This document shows positions 1 through 7,934 of a DNA stretch of 18,196 nucleotides, in pieces; position 1 is the first letter of the stretch, and every line of letters begins with the position of its first letter. Below the pieces are notes generated by a model. It searched no databases, was not told the DNA's origin, and saw nothing but the letters and a program-made list of their open reading frames with translations. This DNA is from an uncultured bacterium (lineage in GTDB: Bacteria; Bacillota; Clostridia; Lachnospirales; Lachnospiraceae): positions 1 through 18,196 of the forward strand of contig CAMNLO010000003.1 of NCBI GenBank assembly GCA_946543095.1, given 5' to 3'. The translations under genes were made by a program, and so were the position numbers.

Positions 1-1681
1 AGATCATGTCCAGCTTCGAAACCCCGCGGCATTTTAAGAAGGGCAAAAGAGTATACTCCGCCAGCGCATCCTCCGAGCTGCTGCCGCCGTCGATCAGCGC
101 GGTAAAATGCTCCGAGCGCAGAAAGATCCCTTCTCCCTGCCCCACCGAGAGGACCGTAAGCTCCAGCCCTGTCCGGTATCTGAAGAGCAAAACGATAAGC
201 GCCAGCAGAATGCCGCCTGCTCTGGCAGGTAAGATCATGTGTTCTTTAGCCAGCACCAGAGCGGTAAGGATGCAGTAATATAACAGCACCTGGACCGCCA
301 TCGATTCCCCGAGAAACAGAGTCCCCGCATACCATTCGTCCATCGCCCCTGAGATCCAAAGGATCATTCTCAGCATAAAAACGATCATAACAGCTATCGG
401 TTTACATAACATCTCTGCGGCTGACGGTACAAGGAACAATACCAGCTCCCCTACAGGCATCAGCCAGAATCCGGCGGTGATCAAAAGCCCCATGAGAGGG
501 ATCACGAACAGATTTAAGAGCATGGAAACAAGCGGCACGGAATACATGCATTGGGTATTCACAGGCAGTGTCCCCAGGCTCACTGCAAGAAGCGCGCCGA
601 TACTGTCCCGAAACTTCCGGCCTTTCCGTTCCAGCTTCGCCCTCAGACCGCTTTCGATCCAAACCCTGTATCTGAAGCTTTCCTTCGGGGGATCCTTCGT
701 ATGCCGCTTTTGTATGATATCCCTCTTTTGAAACAGCGGCGCAAAAAAGCCCAGGGAGAAAACCGCTCCAAAGGAAAATAAAAAACCCGTATTCAGCGCA
801 TACAAGGGCTGCTCGATCAATAGCAGCACCGCTGCCACCGACAGCCCCGTCAGCAGATCGTAGGTCCTTCCGAAAAGCTTTCCCAGAAGGAACAGGGAGA
901 ACATGATAATGGCCCGTATGGAGGAGGTCTCTGCCTGGATCATCAGACCGTAAAGATACATACACACAAGGGAAAGGACAGCAGCCCCCTCCTTCGGGAG
1001 CCTGAACCTCTTCATCAGCTCGTAGAGTCCAAAGCCCAGAATGGAGATATGGGTGCCGGAAATGGTCAGGATATGAATGATCCCCACCCTCTGAAACAGC
1101 CCCTTTACCTCGCTATCCAGGGCTGCCTTTTCCCCCAGCAGCATGGCCTGCAGAAGCTCTGCCTCCTCCTTCGGCAAAAGAGCCCCCAATATCCCCGCTT
1201 CCCTTCTGCGAAGATGATACAGCGCCTCCCTCAGCCCATCAAAGCCGCATGACACCCCCAGAAGCTCTGCCTCCCGCACCCGGAAGGAAAGCTTCCGGAT
1301 CGCATAATAACGCTTTGCGTCAAAGCCTCCCGGGTTTTCCGCCTCCGGGAAATTCAGCCACTCCCCCTTCACCCGGATCCTGCTGCCAAGCTTTGCCTGA
1401 TATTCCTCCGGAAAGCCCTCCTTTCTGCCTCCGGAAAACAGCACCAGAACTCCCTCCGGGGAGAGACCCTCCACTCCCTCAATATCCCGCAGCTGGCAGG
1501 AGAACACCTCCTCTCCCCCATAAAGCACATACCCCTTTTTCACCACCCTGCCGGAAAGCACCCCTGCTTTCTCAGGATAGTTTACACCCGTGCCTCCTGC
1601 TGCAAAGCAGTGCACAAACAGAAACACCGCCGCGGCAAATACGCCGCAGATCAGGCATAATGGCCGTCGAATCATAAGCAT
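1..1681 (-). CDS. comEC: ComEC/Rec2 DNA-uptake channel protein (3' end beyond the window)
   Basis: The frame stays open from the ATG at 1681 to the window edge, giving 560 codons. ComEC forms the membrane pore that takes single-stranded DNA into the cytoplasm during transformation. A hydrophobic N-terminus (FAAAVFLFVHCFAAG) is followed by a soluble DUF4131-like region. The Competence-family core starts near residue 200 with HILTISGTHISILG, the usual H-x-x-x-x-S-G-x-H signature, and continues through many membrane segments. The start of the metallo-beta-lactamase-like domain follows near residue 500 (LTVLSVGQGEG, then LIDGGSSS). The rest of that domain, including any metal-binding HxHxD motif, lies outside, so its integrity cannot be judged. 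A second in-frame ATG lies at 1675, and neither start has a clear ribosome binding site. It sits 57 bases after the GerMN gene, so it is probably in that operon. Family assignment is firm. Confidence 0.93.
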   Translation of the reverse strand, partial: MLMIRRPLCLICGVFAAAVFLFVHCFAAGGTGVNYPEKAGVLSGRVVKKGYVLYGGEEVFSCQLRDIEGVEGLSPEGVLVLFSGGRKEGFPEEYQAKLGSRIRVKGEWLNFPEAENPGGFDAKRYYAIRKLSFRVREAELLGVSCGFDGLREALYHLRRREAGILGALLPKEEAELLQAMLLGEKAALDSEVKGLFQRVGIIHILTISGTHISILGFGLYELMKRFRLPKEGAAVLSLVCMYLYGLMIQAETSSIRAIIMFSLFLLGKLFGRTYDLLTGLSVAAVLLLIEQPLYALNTGFLFSFGAVFSLGFFAPLFQKRDIIQKRHTKDPPKESFRYRVWIESGLRAKLERKGRKFRDSIGALLAVSLGTLPVNTQCMYSVPLVSMLLNLFVIPLMGLLITAGFWLMPVGELVLFLVPSAAEMLCKPIAVMIVFMLRMILWISGAMDEWYAGTLFLGESMAVQVLLYYCILTALVLAKEHMILPARAGGILLALIVLLFRYRTGLELTVLSVGQGEGIFLRSEHFTALIDGGSSSEDALAEYTLLPFLKCRGVSKLDMI

Positions 1682-1738
1682 AGGATAATCGTAAAAGAAA
1701 CTTCAGAAATAACAGACAGGTTCCGACAGAAAAATAGA

Positions 1739-2689
1739 TCAGCTTCCGGTGAGCTCCAGGTTCCTTTCAAACACGGTGTCCAGAGAAATGGTCTCCCCGA
1801 TGGTCACATCCGTGGAGCCGTTTACGGAGATCTGGACCCGGCTCACCGCCGGCAGCTCCACCAAAGTGTTCACCAGGGCGTAGATCTTCACCTCCGGCAG
1901 CACATTCCCCACCTGCACAAGAAAACCGTCGTCCAGATTCAGATAGCAGATATTGTCCCTCACCGTGGCGTTTAAGACCTTGGTCTCCGGATTGATCACC
2001 GGGGACTGCTCCGGAAGGGTGGGTCCCTGGATGACCTGCTCCGCCGCAAGCCGCTCCAGGGAGATATTGCTGTTGTACACGATCATGCGGTTCGCCGCAT
2101 GGAGCGTCTCTCCCGTGGCATCCGTAAAGTAGAGCTTCAGCTCCGCTTTTTCGTAGGCATTGATCTCATTGCCCGCGTTTTCGATAAAGCTGTCCTCCTC
2201 CATGGCCCCCACGGGAAGCCCCAGGGAATCCTTTAAGGGCTCTCCCTCCAAAGTCAGGGTCACGAAGCGGATCCCCGGCAGCTGGGCAAAGTTCCGCACC
2301 AGAGCGGCCCGGATCAGGATCTCCTCCACGGGCTGCAGGCCCTGATAGCTCTTCCCCAGATTCAGGGTCAGCTGCTCTCCCTCGATCTTATAGGACTGAA
2401 AATGCACCTCTTCCCCCAGAAGCCGCATATGATCCGTGGCATCACTGCCGTTTTCCAGAGCATCTATGAGCTCCTCCGTCAGCGCCTCCGTCCCTTCCTC
2501 CAGGGGTTCGTAGGGCATGGAGATGACCTTGGTCTGCTCTGAGTTTACATAATATAACTTGAAGGGGCTCTCCGGCTGTACCACCTGTCCCTTTCTCGAG
2601 GGAAACAGCAGAAACAACACCATGGCCCCTCCCAGGATCAGGGCAGGGATCACGGGATAGATCTTTTTCAGTTTCAGCTTATCCCACAT
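1739..2689 (-). CDS. Membrane-anchored protein with two GerMN domains
   Basis: This 316-residue protein has a short basic N-terminus (KLKLKK), one membrane segment at about residues 11-30, and an extracytoplasmic remainder. Two GerMN-type units can be traced: about 42-165 (FKLYYVNSEQTKV through VTLTLEGEPL) and about 180-305 (ELKLYFTDATGETL through VQISVNGS). Each has the family pattern of a beta strand, an ALVRNFAQLPGI- or ALVNTLVELPAV-like helix, and a final strand. GerMN domains occur in spore germination protein GerM and in many envelope proteins of sporulating Firmicutes; their biochemical role is poorly known. The start codon lies 11 bases inside the histidine kinase gene, which suggests translational coupling and a shared function, perhaps as an extracellular partner of that kinase. 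It is not assigned as gerM because the gene context differs. Confidence 0.85.
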   Translation of the reverse strand: MWDKLKLKKIYPVIPALILGGAMVLFLLFPSRKGQVVQPESPFKLYYVNSEQTKVISMPYEPLEEGTEALTEELIDALENGSDATDHMRLLGEEVHFQSYKIEGEQLTLNLGKSYQGLQPVEEILIRAALVRNFAQLPGIRFVTLTLEGEPLKDSLGLPVGAMEEDSFIENAGNEINAYEKAELKLYFTDATGETLHAANRMIVYNSNISLERLAAEQVIQGPTLPEQSPVINPETKVLNATVRDNICYLNLDDGFLVQVGNVLPEVKIYALVNTLVELPAVSRVQISVNGSTDVTIGETISLDTVFERNLELTGS

Positions 2690-4154
2690 GGATCAACGGG
2701 ATCTTCAGCTTGAACACGCTTCCTTCCCCCTCCGTGCTTTCCAGTTCAATGGTGCCGTAATGCATAAGGATGGCATCATAGGTGATGGCAAGGCCCAGGC
2801 CCGTGCCTCCGATCTCCTTGGAATGAGATTTGTCCACCCTGTAAAAACGCTCATAGATATGGGCTCTGGACTCCTCCGGGATCCCGATGCCGGAATCCGC
2901 CACCCGGAGATAAAAGAACTGATGGTCGGCGTCCAGCTGGACACTGACAAAGCCCCCGGGCTTATTATACTTGATGGCATTGTCCACGAGATTGCTGATG
3001 GCAAGAGACAGCTTCACTTCGTCCACCTCCGCCGTCACAGGCCTTATACTCTCAAAGGTCAGCTCGATGTTCTGCCTGTTGGCAAGGGGCTTCAGACGCC
3101 TTAGGACCGCCTCCACCATGGCATTGATATCCACCTGGGCCGCGTTGAACACCGAAGCGGTGCGGTCCAGCTTCACCAAAGACAACAGATCGTTGATGAT
3201 GGAATTCTCCCTGTCGATCTCGGAGGTGATGTCCGTCATGAACTCACGGTACATCTCGGCGCTGGTATTGCCGTCCACCAGCAGAGAATCCGCCAGCACC
3301 TTCATGGAGGTCAGGGGCGTCTTCAGCTCGTGGGACACATTGGCCACAAATTCCTGCCGGCTGTCATTTAACGCATTCTGCTTGGAAAGCATTTCATTAA
3401 AGGCGATGGCGATCCTGTCCATCTCGGACCAGCCCCTGGTCTTCAGGGGCGTATCGGAATGCCCGTCCTTCACCTGTCCGATGGCCTCCAGAAGCGCCCG
3501 CAGGGGGCGGGTGATGCTCATGGAAAAGAACAGCGCGATCCCCACCACCACAAGGACCGACACAATGGTCAGAAGCAGCGCCGTGCGCCCCAGCATCTCC
3601 ATGGTGGTCTCCACAAAGTCCGTGCTGACGCTGGTGAGCATGACTCCCACCACGCCGGAAGCCCCTTTCTCTTCTCCCTCACCGCCTTTTCTGATGCTGG
3701 CTCCCACCGGGGTCACCAGCTCGATATACCCGTCCTCCTTGTCGTAATTGGAGGCGGATTCCCCGTTTTTAAAGCATTTCACGATCTCCTCCGAGATCAT
3801 GTATTTGCCTTCACTGATGCCGTAGGTGTCCTTGGTGATCCTGAAATTACCGGAAATGATGATGACGCGGCCGTTATAGAGATTAGAGAGCTGCTCCAGC
3901 TCCGCATTGATGACCTCAGAGGAGGGATCCGAAAGATAGTCATAGGTGATGAGATGATTGGACAGCACCCGAAGCTGAGCCTGCACATCCCCCTCCCGGA
4001 CCTGGACGGCCCGGTTTTCATAGGTCCTGACAATGGCCCTGCTCATCAGCGCACAGGGCACAATGCCGGCAATGGTGGTGAACAGAAAGATACGGAATTT
4101 CAGACTGGTCAGAAGATTCCAGAAGGATGCCAAAAAGGGCTTCAGCTTCTCCAT
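2679..4154 (-). CDS. Membrane sensor histidine kinase (HAMP-HisKA-HATPase), partner of the adjacent OmpR-type regulator
   Basis: The protein has 491 residues. Membrane segment 1 is at about 19-40, an extracytoplasmic sensor domain at 41-190, and membrane segment 2 at about 191-212. A HAMP linker follows (ITRPLRALLEAIGQVKDG), then HisKA with VSHELKTPLTSM and phosphoacceptor His275. The HATPase has an N box at 387-397 (SNLVDNAIKYN), G1 DSGIG at 420-424 and G2 GGTGLGLA at 449-456. All catalytic motifs look intact, so it should autophosphorylate and pass phosphate to Asp53 of the regulator encoded 6 bases upstream. Its layout resembles WalK and PhoR, but no cytoplasmic PAS domain separates HAMP from HisKA, as WalK would have. 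The 3' end overlaps the GerMN gene by 11 bases. The signal sensed is not evident; envelope stress is a guess from context. Confidence 0.93.
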   Translation of the reverse strand: MEKLKPFLASFWNLLTSLKFRIFLFTTIAGIVPCALMSRAIVRTYENRAVQVREGDVQAQLRVLSNHLITYDYLSDPSSEVINAELEQLSNLYNGRVIIISGNFRITKDTYGISEGKYMISEEIVKCFKNGESASNYDKEDGYIELVTPVGASIRKGGEGEEKGASGVVGVMLTSVSTDFVETTMEMLGRTALLLTIVSVLVVVGIALFFSMSITRPLRALLEAIGQVKDGHSDTPLKTRGWSEMDRIAIAFNEMLSKQNALNDSRQEFVANVSHELKTPLTSMKVLADSLLVDGNTSAEMYREFMTDITSEIDRENSIINDLLSLVKLDRTASVFNAAQVDINAMVEAVLRRLKPLANRQNIELTFESIRPVTAEVDEVKLSLAISNLVDNAIKYNKPGGFVSVQLDADHQFFYLRVADSGIGIPEESRAHIYERFYRVDKSHSKEIGGTGLGLAITYDAILMHYGTIELESTEGEGSVFKLKIPLIHVG

Positions 4155-4160
4155 GAGGCT

Positions 4161-4850
4161 TTAATCGCCGAAATAATAGCCGATGCCCCACTTTGTACAG
4201 ACATAACGGGGCTCGCTGGGATTCTCCTCGATCTTCTCCCGAAGGCGCCTGATATGCACGTCCACGGTCCTGACGTCTCCCGGATAATCCGCCCCCCATA
4301 CCAAAGAGAGCAGCTCCTCCCTGCCGTAGACCTTTCCGGGATTGGTGGCCAGAAGCTCCAGCACCTCGAATTCCTTGCCCGTCAGGTTCACTTCCTTCCC
4401 GGACACCCGGGCACGCCTGTTGGCCAGATCCAGCTGCAGGGCTCCCCGCTCCAGAAGCTTCCCGTTTTCCTTTTTGCTTTCCTTCCTGCCGCTTCTTCTG
4501 GTAATGGCCTTGATCCTGGCCTTCACCTCCAGGATGTTGAAGGGCTTTGTGATATAGTCGTCCGCGCCGTAGTCAAGGCCCAGGATCTTGTCCATGTCGT
4601 CGCCCTTTGCGGTGAGCATGATCACGGGCACATCCGAGAATTCCCGGATCCCCTGGCAGACCTCAAACCCCGACAATCCCGGCAGCATCACATCCAGCAG
4701 CACGATATCGTACTCGTTTTCCTTCGCCATCTGCAGGGCGCTTTCCCCGTCATAGGCGCAGTCCACCTCCATGCCGTCCTGCTCTAAGCTGAAACGGATA
4801 CCCTTGACGATCAGTTTCTCATCATCTACCACTAAGACCTTATTTGCCAA
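4161..4850 (-). CDS. OmpR/PhoB-family response regulator (WalR-like)
   Basis: A receiver domain occupies residues 3-118, with acidic pocket Asp9-Asp10, phosphoacceptor Asp53 (IVLLDVMLPG), Thr80 and Lys102 (YITKPF). A winged-helix DNA-binding domain covers about 133-229, with the usual RTVDVHIRRLREKIE recognition region and a GIGYYF end. It should be a DNA-binding transcription factor activated by the kinase encoded next. The C-terminal region most resembles WalR/PhoP-type regulators, but the regulon cannot be read from this window. Start choice: a TTG at 4850 gives MANKVLVVDDE, the usual compact N-terminus for the family, and is preceded six bases upstream by AGAAAGAGG. An in-frame GTG at 4871 would add seven mostly basic residues and has no ribosome binding site. 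The gene begins 26 bases after comEA stops. Confidence 0.92.
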   Translation of the reverse strand: MANKVLVVDDEKLIVKGIRFSLEQDGMEVDCAYDGESALQMAKENEYDIVLLDVMLPGLSGFEVCQGIREFSDVPVIMLTAKGDDMDKILGLDYGADDYITKPFNILEVKARIKAITRRSGRKESKKENGKLLERGALQLDLANRRARVSGKEVNLTGKEFEVLELLATNPGKVYGREELLSLVWGADYPGDVRTVDVHIRRLREKIEENPSEPRYVCTKWGIGYYFGD

Positions 4851-4856
4851 AGCCGA

Positions 4857-4865
4857 CCTCTTTCT
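4857..4865 (-). promoter_or_regulatory. Ribosome binding site that favours the TTG start of the OmpR-type regulator
   Basis: The minus strand reads AGAAAGAGG, then six bases (TCGGCT), then TTG. This spacing suits the TTG at 4850, whereas the upstream GTG at 4871 is preceded by GGATAGCGCCA with no Shine-Dalgarno match. The site lies within the codons that the longer GTG form would use. Confidence 0.6.
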
Positions 4866-4876
4866 TTTCACTGGCG

Positions 4877-5572
4877 CTATCCGGCTGTGATGCGGTCCTT
4901 CAGGCTTTCATAGGTGGAAGCCCCGATGCCGCTCACCTTTGTGATATCCTTCCCGGTGGAAAACGCCCCGTTTTGTTCTCTGTATTCCAGGATCCGTTTT
5001 GCTTTTGATTCCCCGATGCCTGGGAGACTCATGAGCTCGGATAAGGATGCGGTGTTGATATCCACCACACCGCCTGCTTCCCCGGGTCCGGACCCCTGTC
5101 TCTTCTCCTCTGAGGCCCTGCCCGAGAGCAGTTCCGTTCTTTCCTCCTCGGAAAGCTCGGATGCTTCTTTGTGTGTGAGGATCCTGATAAACTCCCCGTC
5201 GGATAAAAAGCCCGCCTGATTGATGCTGTCTTCCGCGGCGTCCTCCGTCAGGCCCCCCGCAAGCCGCACCGCGTCAAAGATTCTCGCTCCCGGAAAGACC
5301 TCATAGACCCCCGGCTCATGCACCGCTCCCGAAACCTGCACGTACCAGCGCGGTGCTTCCTCTTTCTCTTCCTCTTCAGGCGCTTCCCCTGCCAAAGAAG
5401 CCTCCGGGATCTCCCCTTCCGCCGCTTCGGGATCAGTCGTATTCTCCCGGGCTCCCCCCTCTTCGGGAGCCAGGAACAGCTCTTTGTCCTCAGGCTTCGT
5501 GCAGCCCGTAAAAACCAGGAGACAGATCAGAAAAAAAACGATCTGTCTTCGAAGATGAATTCTGTTTTGCAT
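4877..5572 (-). CDS. comEA: ComEA-like DNA receptor, predicted lipoprotein
   Basis: Read from the ATG at 5572 it has 231 residues. An N-terminal basic stretch and hydrophobic core end in VFTGC, a match to the lipobox pattern with Cys24 as the lipidation site. A Glu/Ala/Pro-rich acidic linker at about 34-74 follows. Next come an SLBB beta-grasp domain at about 77-133 (WYVQVSGAVHEPGVYEV) and a C-terminal helix-hairpin-helix DNA-binding module at 171-231, with hairpins LPGIGESKA and VSGIGAST. ComEA binds double-stranded DNA outside the membrane and feeds it to ComEC; ComEC is encoded downstream but is separated here by three genes. An ATG at 5614 would add 14 residues (MKWHGGAFRESWED) but has no ribosome binding site and overlaps a likely -10 box. 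The GGGAGG before the 5572 ATG is only two bases away, which is unusually close. Confidence 0.88.
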   Translation of the reverse strand: MQNRIHLRRQIVFFLICLLVFTGCTKPEDKELFLAPEEGGARENTTDPEAAEGEIPEASLAGEAPEEEEKEEAPRWYVQVSGAVHEPGVYEVFPGARIFDAVRLAGGLTEDAAEDSINQAGFLSDGEFIRILTHKEASELSEEERTELLSGRASEEKRQGSGPGEAGGVVDINTASLSELMSLPGIGESKAKRILEYREQNGAFSTGKDITKVSGIGASTYESLKDRITAG

Positions 5573-5612
5573 GTCCTCCCAGCTTTCCCGGAAGGCCCCT
5601 CCATGCCATTTC

Positions 5613-5641
5613 ATTCTATCGAATCAGACCGTTTTTTTCAA
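5613..5641 (-). promoter_or_regulatory. Predicted sigma-A promoter of the comEA-regulator-kinase-GerMN-comEC unit
   Basis: The minus strand has TTGAAA at 5641-5636 and TAGAAT at 5618-5613, separated by exactly 17 bases. Each hexamer matches five of six consensus positions, and the flanking sequence upstream is A-rich. Transcription would begin near 5606 and leave a leader of about 35 bases before the comEA ATG at 5572. This is the only clear intergenic promoter seen in the window and it falls in its largest gene-free gap. It is a prediction from sequence alone. Confidence 0.6.
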
Positions 5642-5673
5642 CCGATTTTTGTGATTTTAGAATGAGCGAGGTA

Positions 5674-7170
5674 TTACACTCTCCCGTAGAGCTCCGACAG
5701 CCTGCGGATGCTTTGTTCCAGCTCCCCGGACAGGTAGCCGGGGGGAAGCCTCCACTGCCAGTTCCCCCCCTGAGTGCCGGGAGTATTCAGCCTGGCCTCC
5801 TTCCCCATGCAGAGATAGTCCTGCAGCGGAATGATGCACAGATCCGCCACGGAGCGGTAGGCCTCCCGGATCAGGTCCCAGACAAAGCCGCCCTCATCCG
5901 TGTTTTGTGAATTGATATAATCCCTGGCAAACTTCCTCTCCCCGTCGTTGATCTCCCAGAACCATGCAATGCTGGGGGTATTGTCGTGGGTGCCGGTGTA
6001 GACCACGGAATTCTTCGTGTGCTTATGGTTTACATAATAGCTGTCCCAGCTGGTAAAGGCATACTGCAGCACCTTCATGCCGGGAAAGCCGGTGTCCGAA
6101 AGGAGCTTTTCGTTCTCGGGAGTGTTGTTGCCCAGATCCTCCGCGATGATCTCCGGGTTTTTCACCTTTTTCTTCAGGGCTTTGAAGAACTCCATGCCGG
6201 GGCCTTTTTTCAGCGTTCCCTTTCTGGCGGTCTTCTCCCCGAAGGGCACCGCGTAGTAGTCGCTAAAGCCGTGGAAATGGTCGATGCGGATCACATCATA
6301 AAACTCGAAGTTTCTCTCGATCCTCCTGATCCACCAGGAATAACCGTCTTTTTTCATGGCTTCCCAGTCATAGAGGGGATTGCCCCAGAGCTGTCCGTCG
6401 GCGGAAAAGGCATCCGGAGGACAGCCGGCCACAGCCCTCGGGGTCAGGTCCTTCTCCATCTGGAAGGCCTCGGGATGAGACCAGGCATCGGCGCTGTCCA
6501 GGGACACATAAAAGGGCAGATCCCCGATGATCCGGATCTTTTTGGCATTGGCGTATTCCCGGAGCTTTTTCAGCTGTCTGTCAAACAGAAACTGTAAAAA
6601 GGAATAAAATTCCACAGACTCATGAAGCCGCTCTTCCGCTTCCTTCAGTGCATTTTTCTCCCGGGTCTTCAGCTCCTTCTCCCAGGTCAGCCAGCCTGCC
6701 CCCTGCTTTTCGTCCTTAATGGACATAAAGAGAGCGTAATCCTTCAGCCAGAAGCTCTCCTTGTCTGAAAACTCTTCAAAGGCCCTCCGGAGCTCTTCCT
6801 TCCCCTGTCCCTTCCGGAAGGCCTGGTATGCCTCCTTCAACAGGGAATAGCGGTGTTCAAAGAGAGCGCCGTAGTCCACCCTGCAGGGATCCTGCCCCCA
6901 GGCATACCCCTCTGCCGCATTTCCCGCAAGCAGCCCCTCCTCCACAAGACCCTCGGGAGCGATGAAATACGGGTTTCCCGCAAAGGCGGAAAGAGGCTGG
7001 TAGGGAGAATCCCCGAAGCCCGTGGGGCCCACCGGCAAAATCTGCCAGTAGCCCTGGCCCGCCCGTTCCAGAAAGTCCACAAAATCAAAGGCTTCCTTTG
7101 AGAAACAGCCGATGCCGTAACGGGAAGCCAGTGAGAAGATCGGAAAGAGTATTCCTGCTTTTCTGTCCAT
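5674..7170 (-). CDS. malQ: 4-alpha-glucanotransferase (amylomaltase, GH77)
   Basis: This cytoplasmic enzyme moves alpha-1,4-glucan segments between maltodextrins, releasing glucose, in maltodextrin or glycogen use. Its 498 residues match the usual compact bacterial amylomaltase. Family signatures are FGDSPYQPLSAFAGNPYFI near 52-70, IGDLPFYV at 215-222, and the loop around CPPDAFSADGQLWGNP at 250-265. The three catalytic residues are in place: nucleophile Asp297 in RIDHFHGF, acid/base Glu344 in IAEDLG, and Asp396 in GTHDN. It therefore looks active. The ATG follows the stop of the response regulator directly, with zero intervening bases, and the GGAGG for it lies within the last codons of that gene, so the two are probably co-translated. 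No other maltodextrin genes lie here. Confidence 0.97.
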   Translation of the reverse strand: MDRKAGILFPIFSLASRYGIGCFSKEAFDFVDFLERAGQGYWQILPVGPTGFGDSPYQPLSAFAGNPYFIAPEGLVEEGLLAGNAAEGYAWGQDPCRVDYGALFEHRYSLLKEAYQAFRKGQGKEELRRAFEEFSDKESFWLKDYALFMSIKDEKQGAGWLTWEKELKTREKNALKEAEERLHESVEFYSFLQFLFDRQLKKLREYANAKKIRIIGDLPFYVSLDSADAWSHPEAFQMEKDLTPRAVAGCPPDAFSADGQLWGNPLYDWEAMKKDGYSWWIRRIERNFEFYDVIRIDHFHGFSDYYAVPFGEKTARKGTLKKGPGMEFFKALKKKVKNPEIIAEDLGNNTPENEKLLSDTGFPGMKVLQYAFTSWDSYYVNHKHTKNSVVYTGTHDNTPSIAWFWEINDGERKFARDYINSQNTDEGGFVWDLIREAYRSVADLCIIPLQDYLCMGKEARLNTPGTQGGNWQWRLPPGYLSGELEQSIRRLSELYGRV

Positions 7171-7926
7171 TTATTTTTCCTCCAGCGCTTTTTCGATGGC
7201 CTCCAGCAATGCCTCCGACGAGGCAGGCTTTAACAGATATCCCGAGGGCTTTAAGGCAAGCACCGCTTCGATATGCTCCCTGTCCCCCACTCCCGTTAAA
7301 AAGATCACGGGGATGTCCGCGATCTCCTCATCCGCCCGGATCATCTCCAGGGTCTGCCGGCCGTCGCACACCGGCATCTCGTAATCCAGAAGGATCAGGT
7401 CCGGCCTGCTTTTGCCGATGGAGGTCATGGCCTTCATGCCGGAATTCGCCAGAGTGATCTCATAGCTTTCTTCCAGTATGGTCTTCAGATTCCGGAGCAT
7501 CTGGGCATTGTCATCCACCACCAGGATATGCTTTCTGGCATTTAATTCCCTGCCGGGGTTTTCCGCATCCAGGTTCAGGCGTCTGCAGACCGCTTCGTAA
7601 ACCGCTCTGTTTTCCACGGGACGGATCAGGTTTTCAAACTGCTCGTCCTCATAGTATTTCAGAAAGGCCTCCCGCTCCTTCTCTGTCCCGATGGTCAGGA
7701 CCGGGAGCCCGGAATGGGCCACGGAAAGATGCCTGAAAACGCTGTTGCCGAAATCATAGGCCCCCACCAGGCTGATGAGCACAAGATCCGGCTGAAAGAC
7801 CCGGATCATGCCGGAGAGCACCTCTGTGTTCTCCGTGGAAAGCTGCACACGGAAAGCACCCGAAAGGTAGGCATGCAGGTCCTGTAAGGTGTCATTGACT
7901 TTTCCCAGTAGAAGTATCTTTTTCAT
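7171..7926 (-). CDS. Two-receiver response regulator without output domain (first receiver degenerate)
   Basis: The 251 residues hold two CheY-like folds and nothing else. The C-terminal receiver (about 132-249) is canonical: HILVVDDN with Asp138-Asp139, phosphoacceptor Asp181 in LILLDYEMP, Thr211 in FLTG, and Lys233 in YLLKP. The N-terminal one (about 1-118) keeps the fold pattern (KKILLLGK, PDLVLIS, LPVLTIG) but lacks the acidic pair. It has Ser52 where the phosphoacceptor Asp belongs and Arg102 in place of the conserved Lys, so it is a pseudo-receiver. The gene starts eight bases after the hybrid kinase, which ends in an HPt domain, so this protein is the obvious final phosphate acceptor of that relay. 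With no DNA-binding or enzymatic domain, output presumably goes through protein contacts. Partner and target are unknown. Confidence 0.9.
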   Translation of the reverse strand: MKKILLLGKVNDTLQDLHAYLSGAFRVQLSTENTEVLSGMIRVFQPDLVLISLVGAYDFGNSVFRHLSVAHSGLPVLTIGTEKEREAFLKYYEDEQFENLIRPVENRAVYEAVCRRLNLDAENPGRELNARKHILVVDDNAQMLRNLKTILEESYEITLANSGMKAMTSIGKSRPDLILLDYEMPVCDGRQTLEMIRADEEIADIPVIFLTGVGDREHIEAVLALKPSGYLLKPASSEALLEAIEKALEEK

Positions 7927-7934
7927 AAAACCCT

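Noticed and set aside
402..965. A 187-codon minus-strand frame in the left part
   Set aside because: It is an alternative frame of comEC; the comEC frame stays open from 1681 to 1 and carries the Competence motifs.
3459..4787. A 442-codon open frame on the plus strand across the kinase and regulator genes
   Set aside because: It spans two well-supported minus-strand genes and their junction, and shows no family motif.
5615..5673. A rho-independent terminator after malQ
   Set aside because: A-rich and T-rich runs are present, but no GC-rich stem precedes a T run in the direction of transcription.
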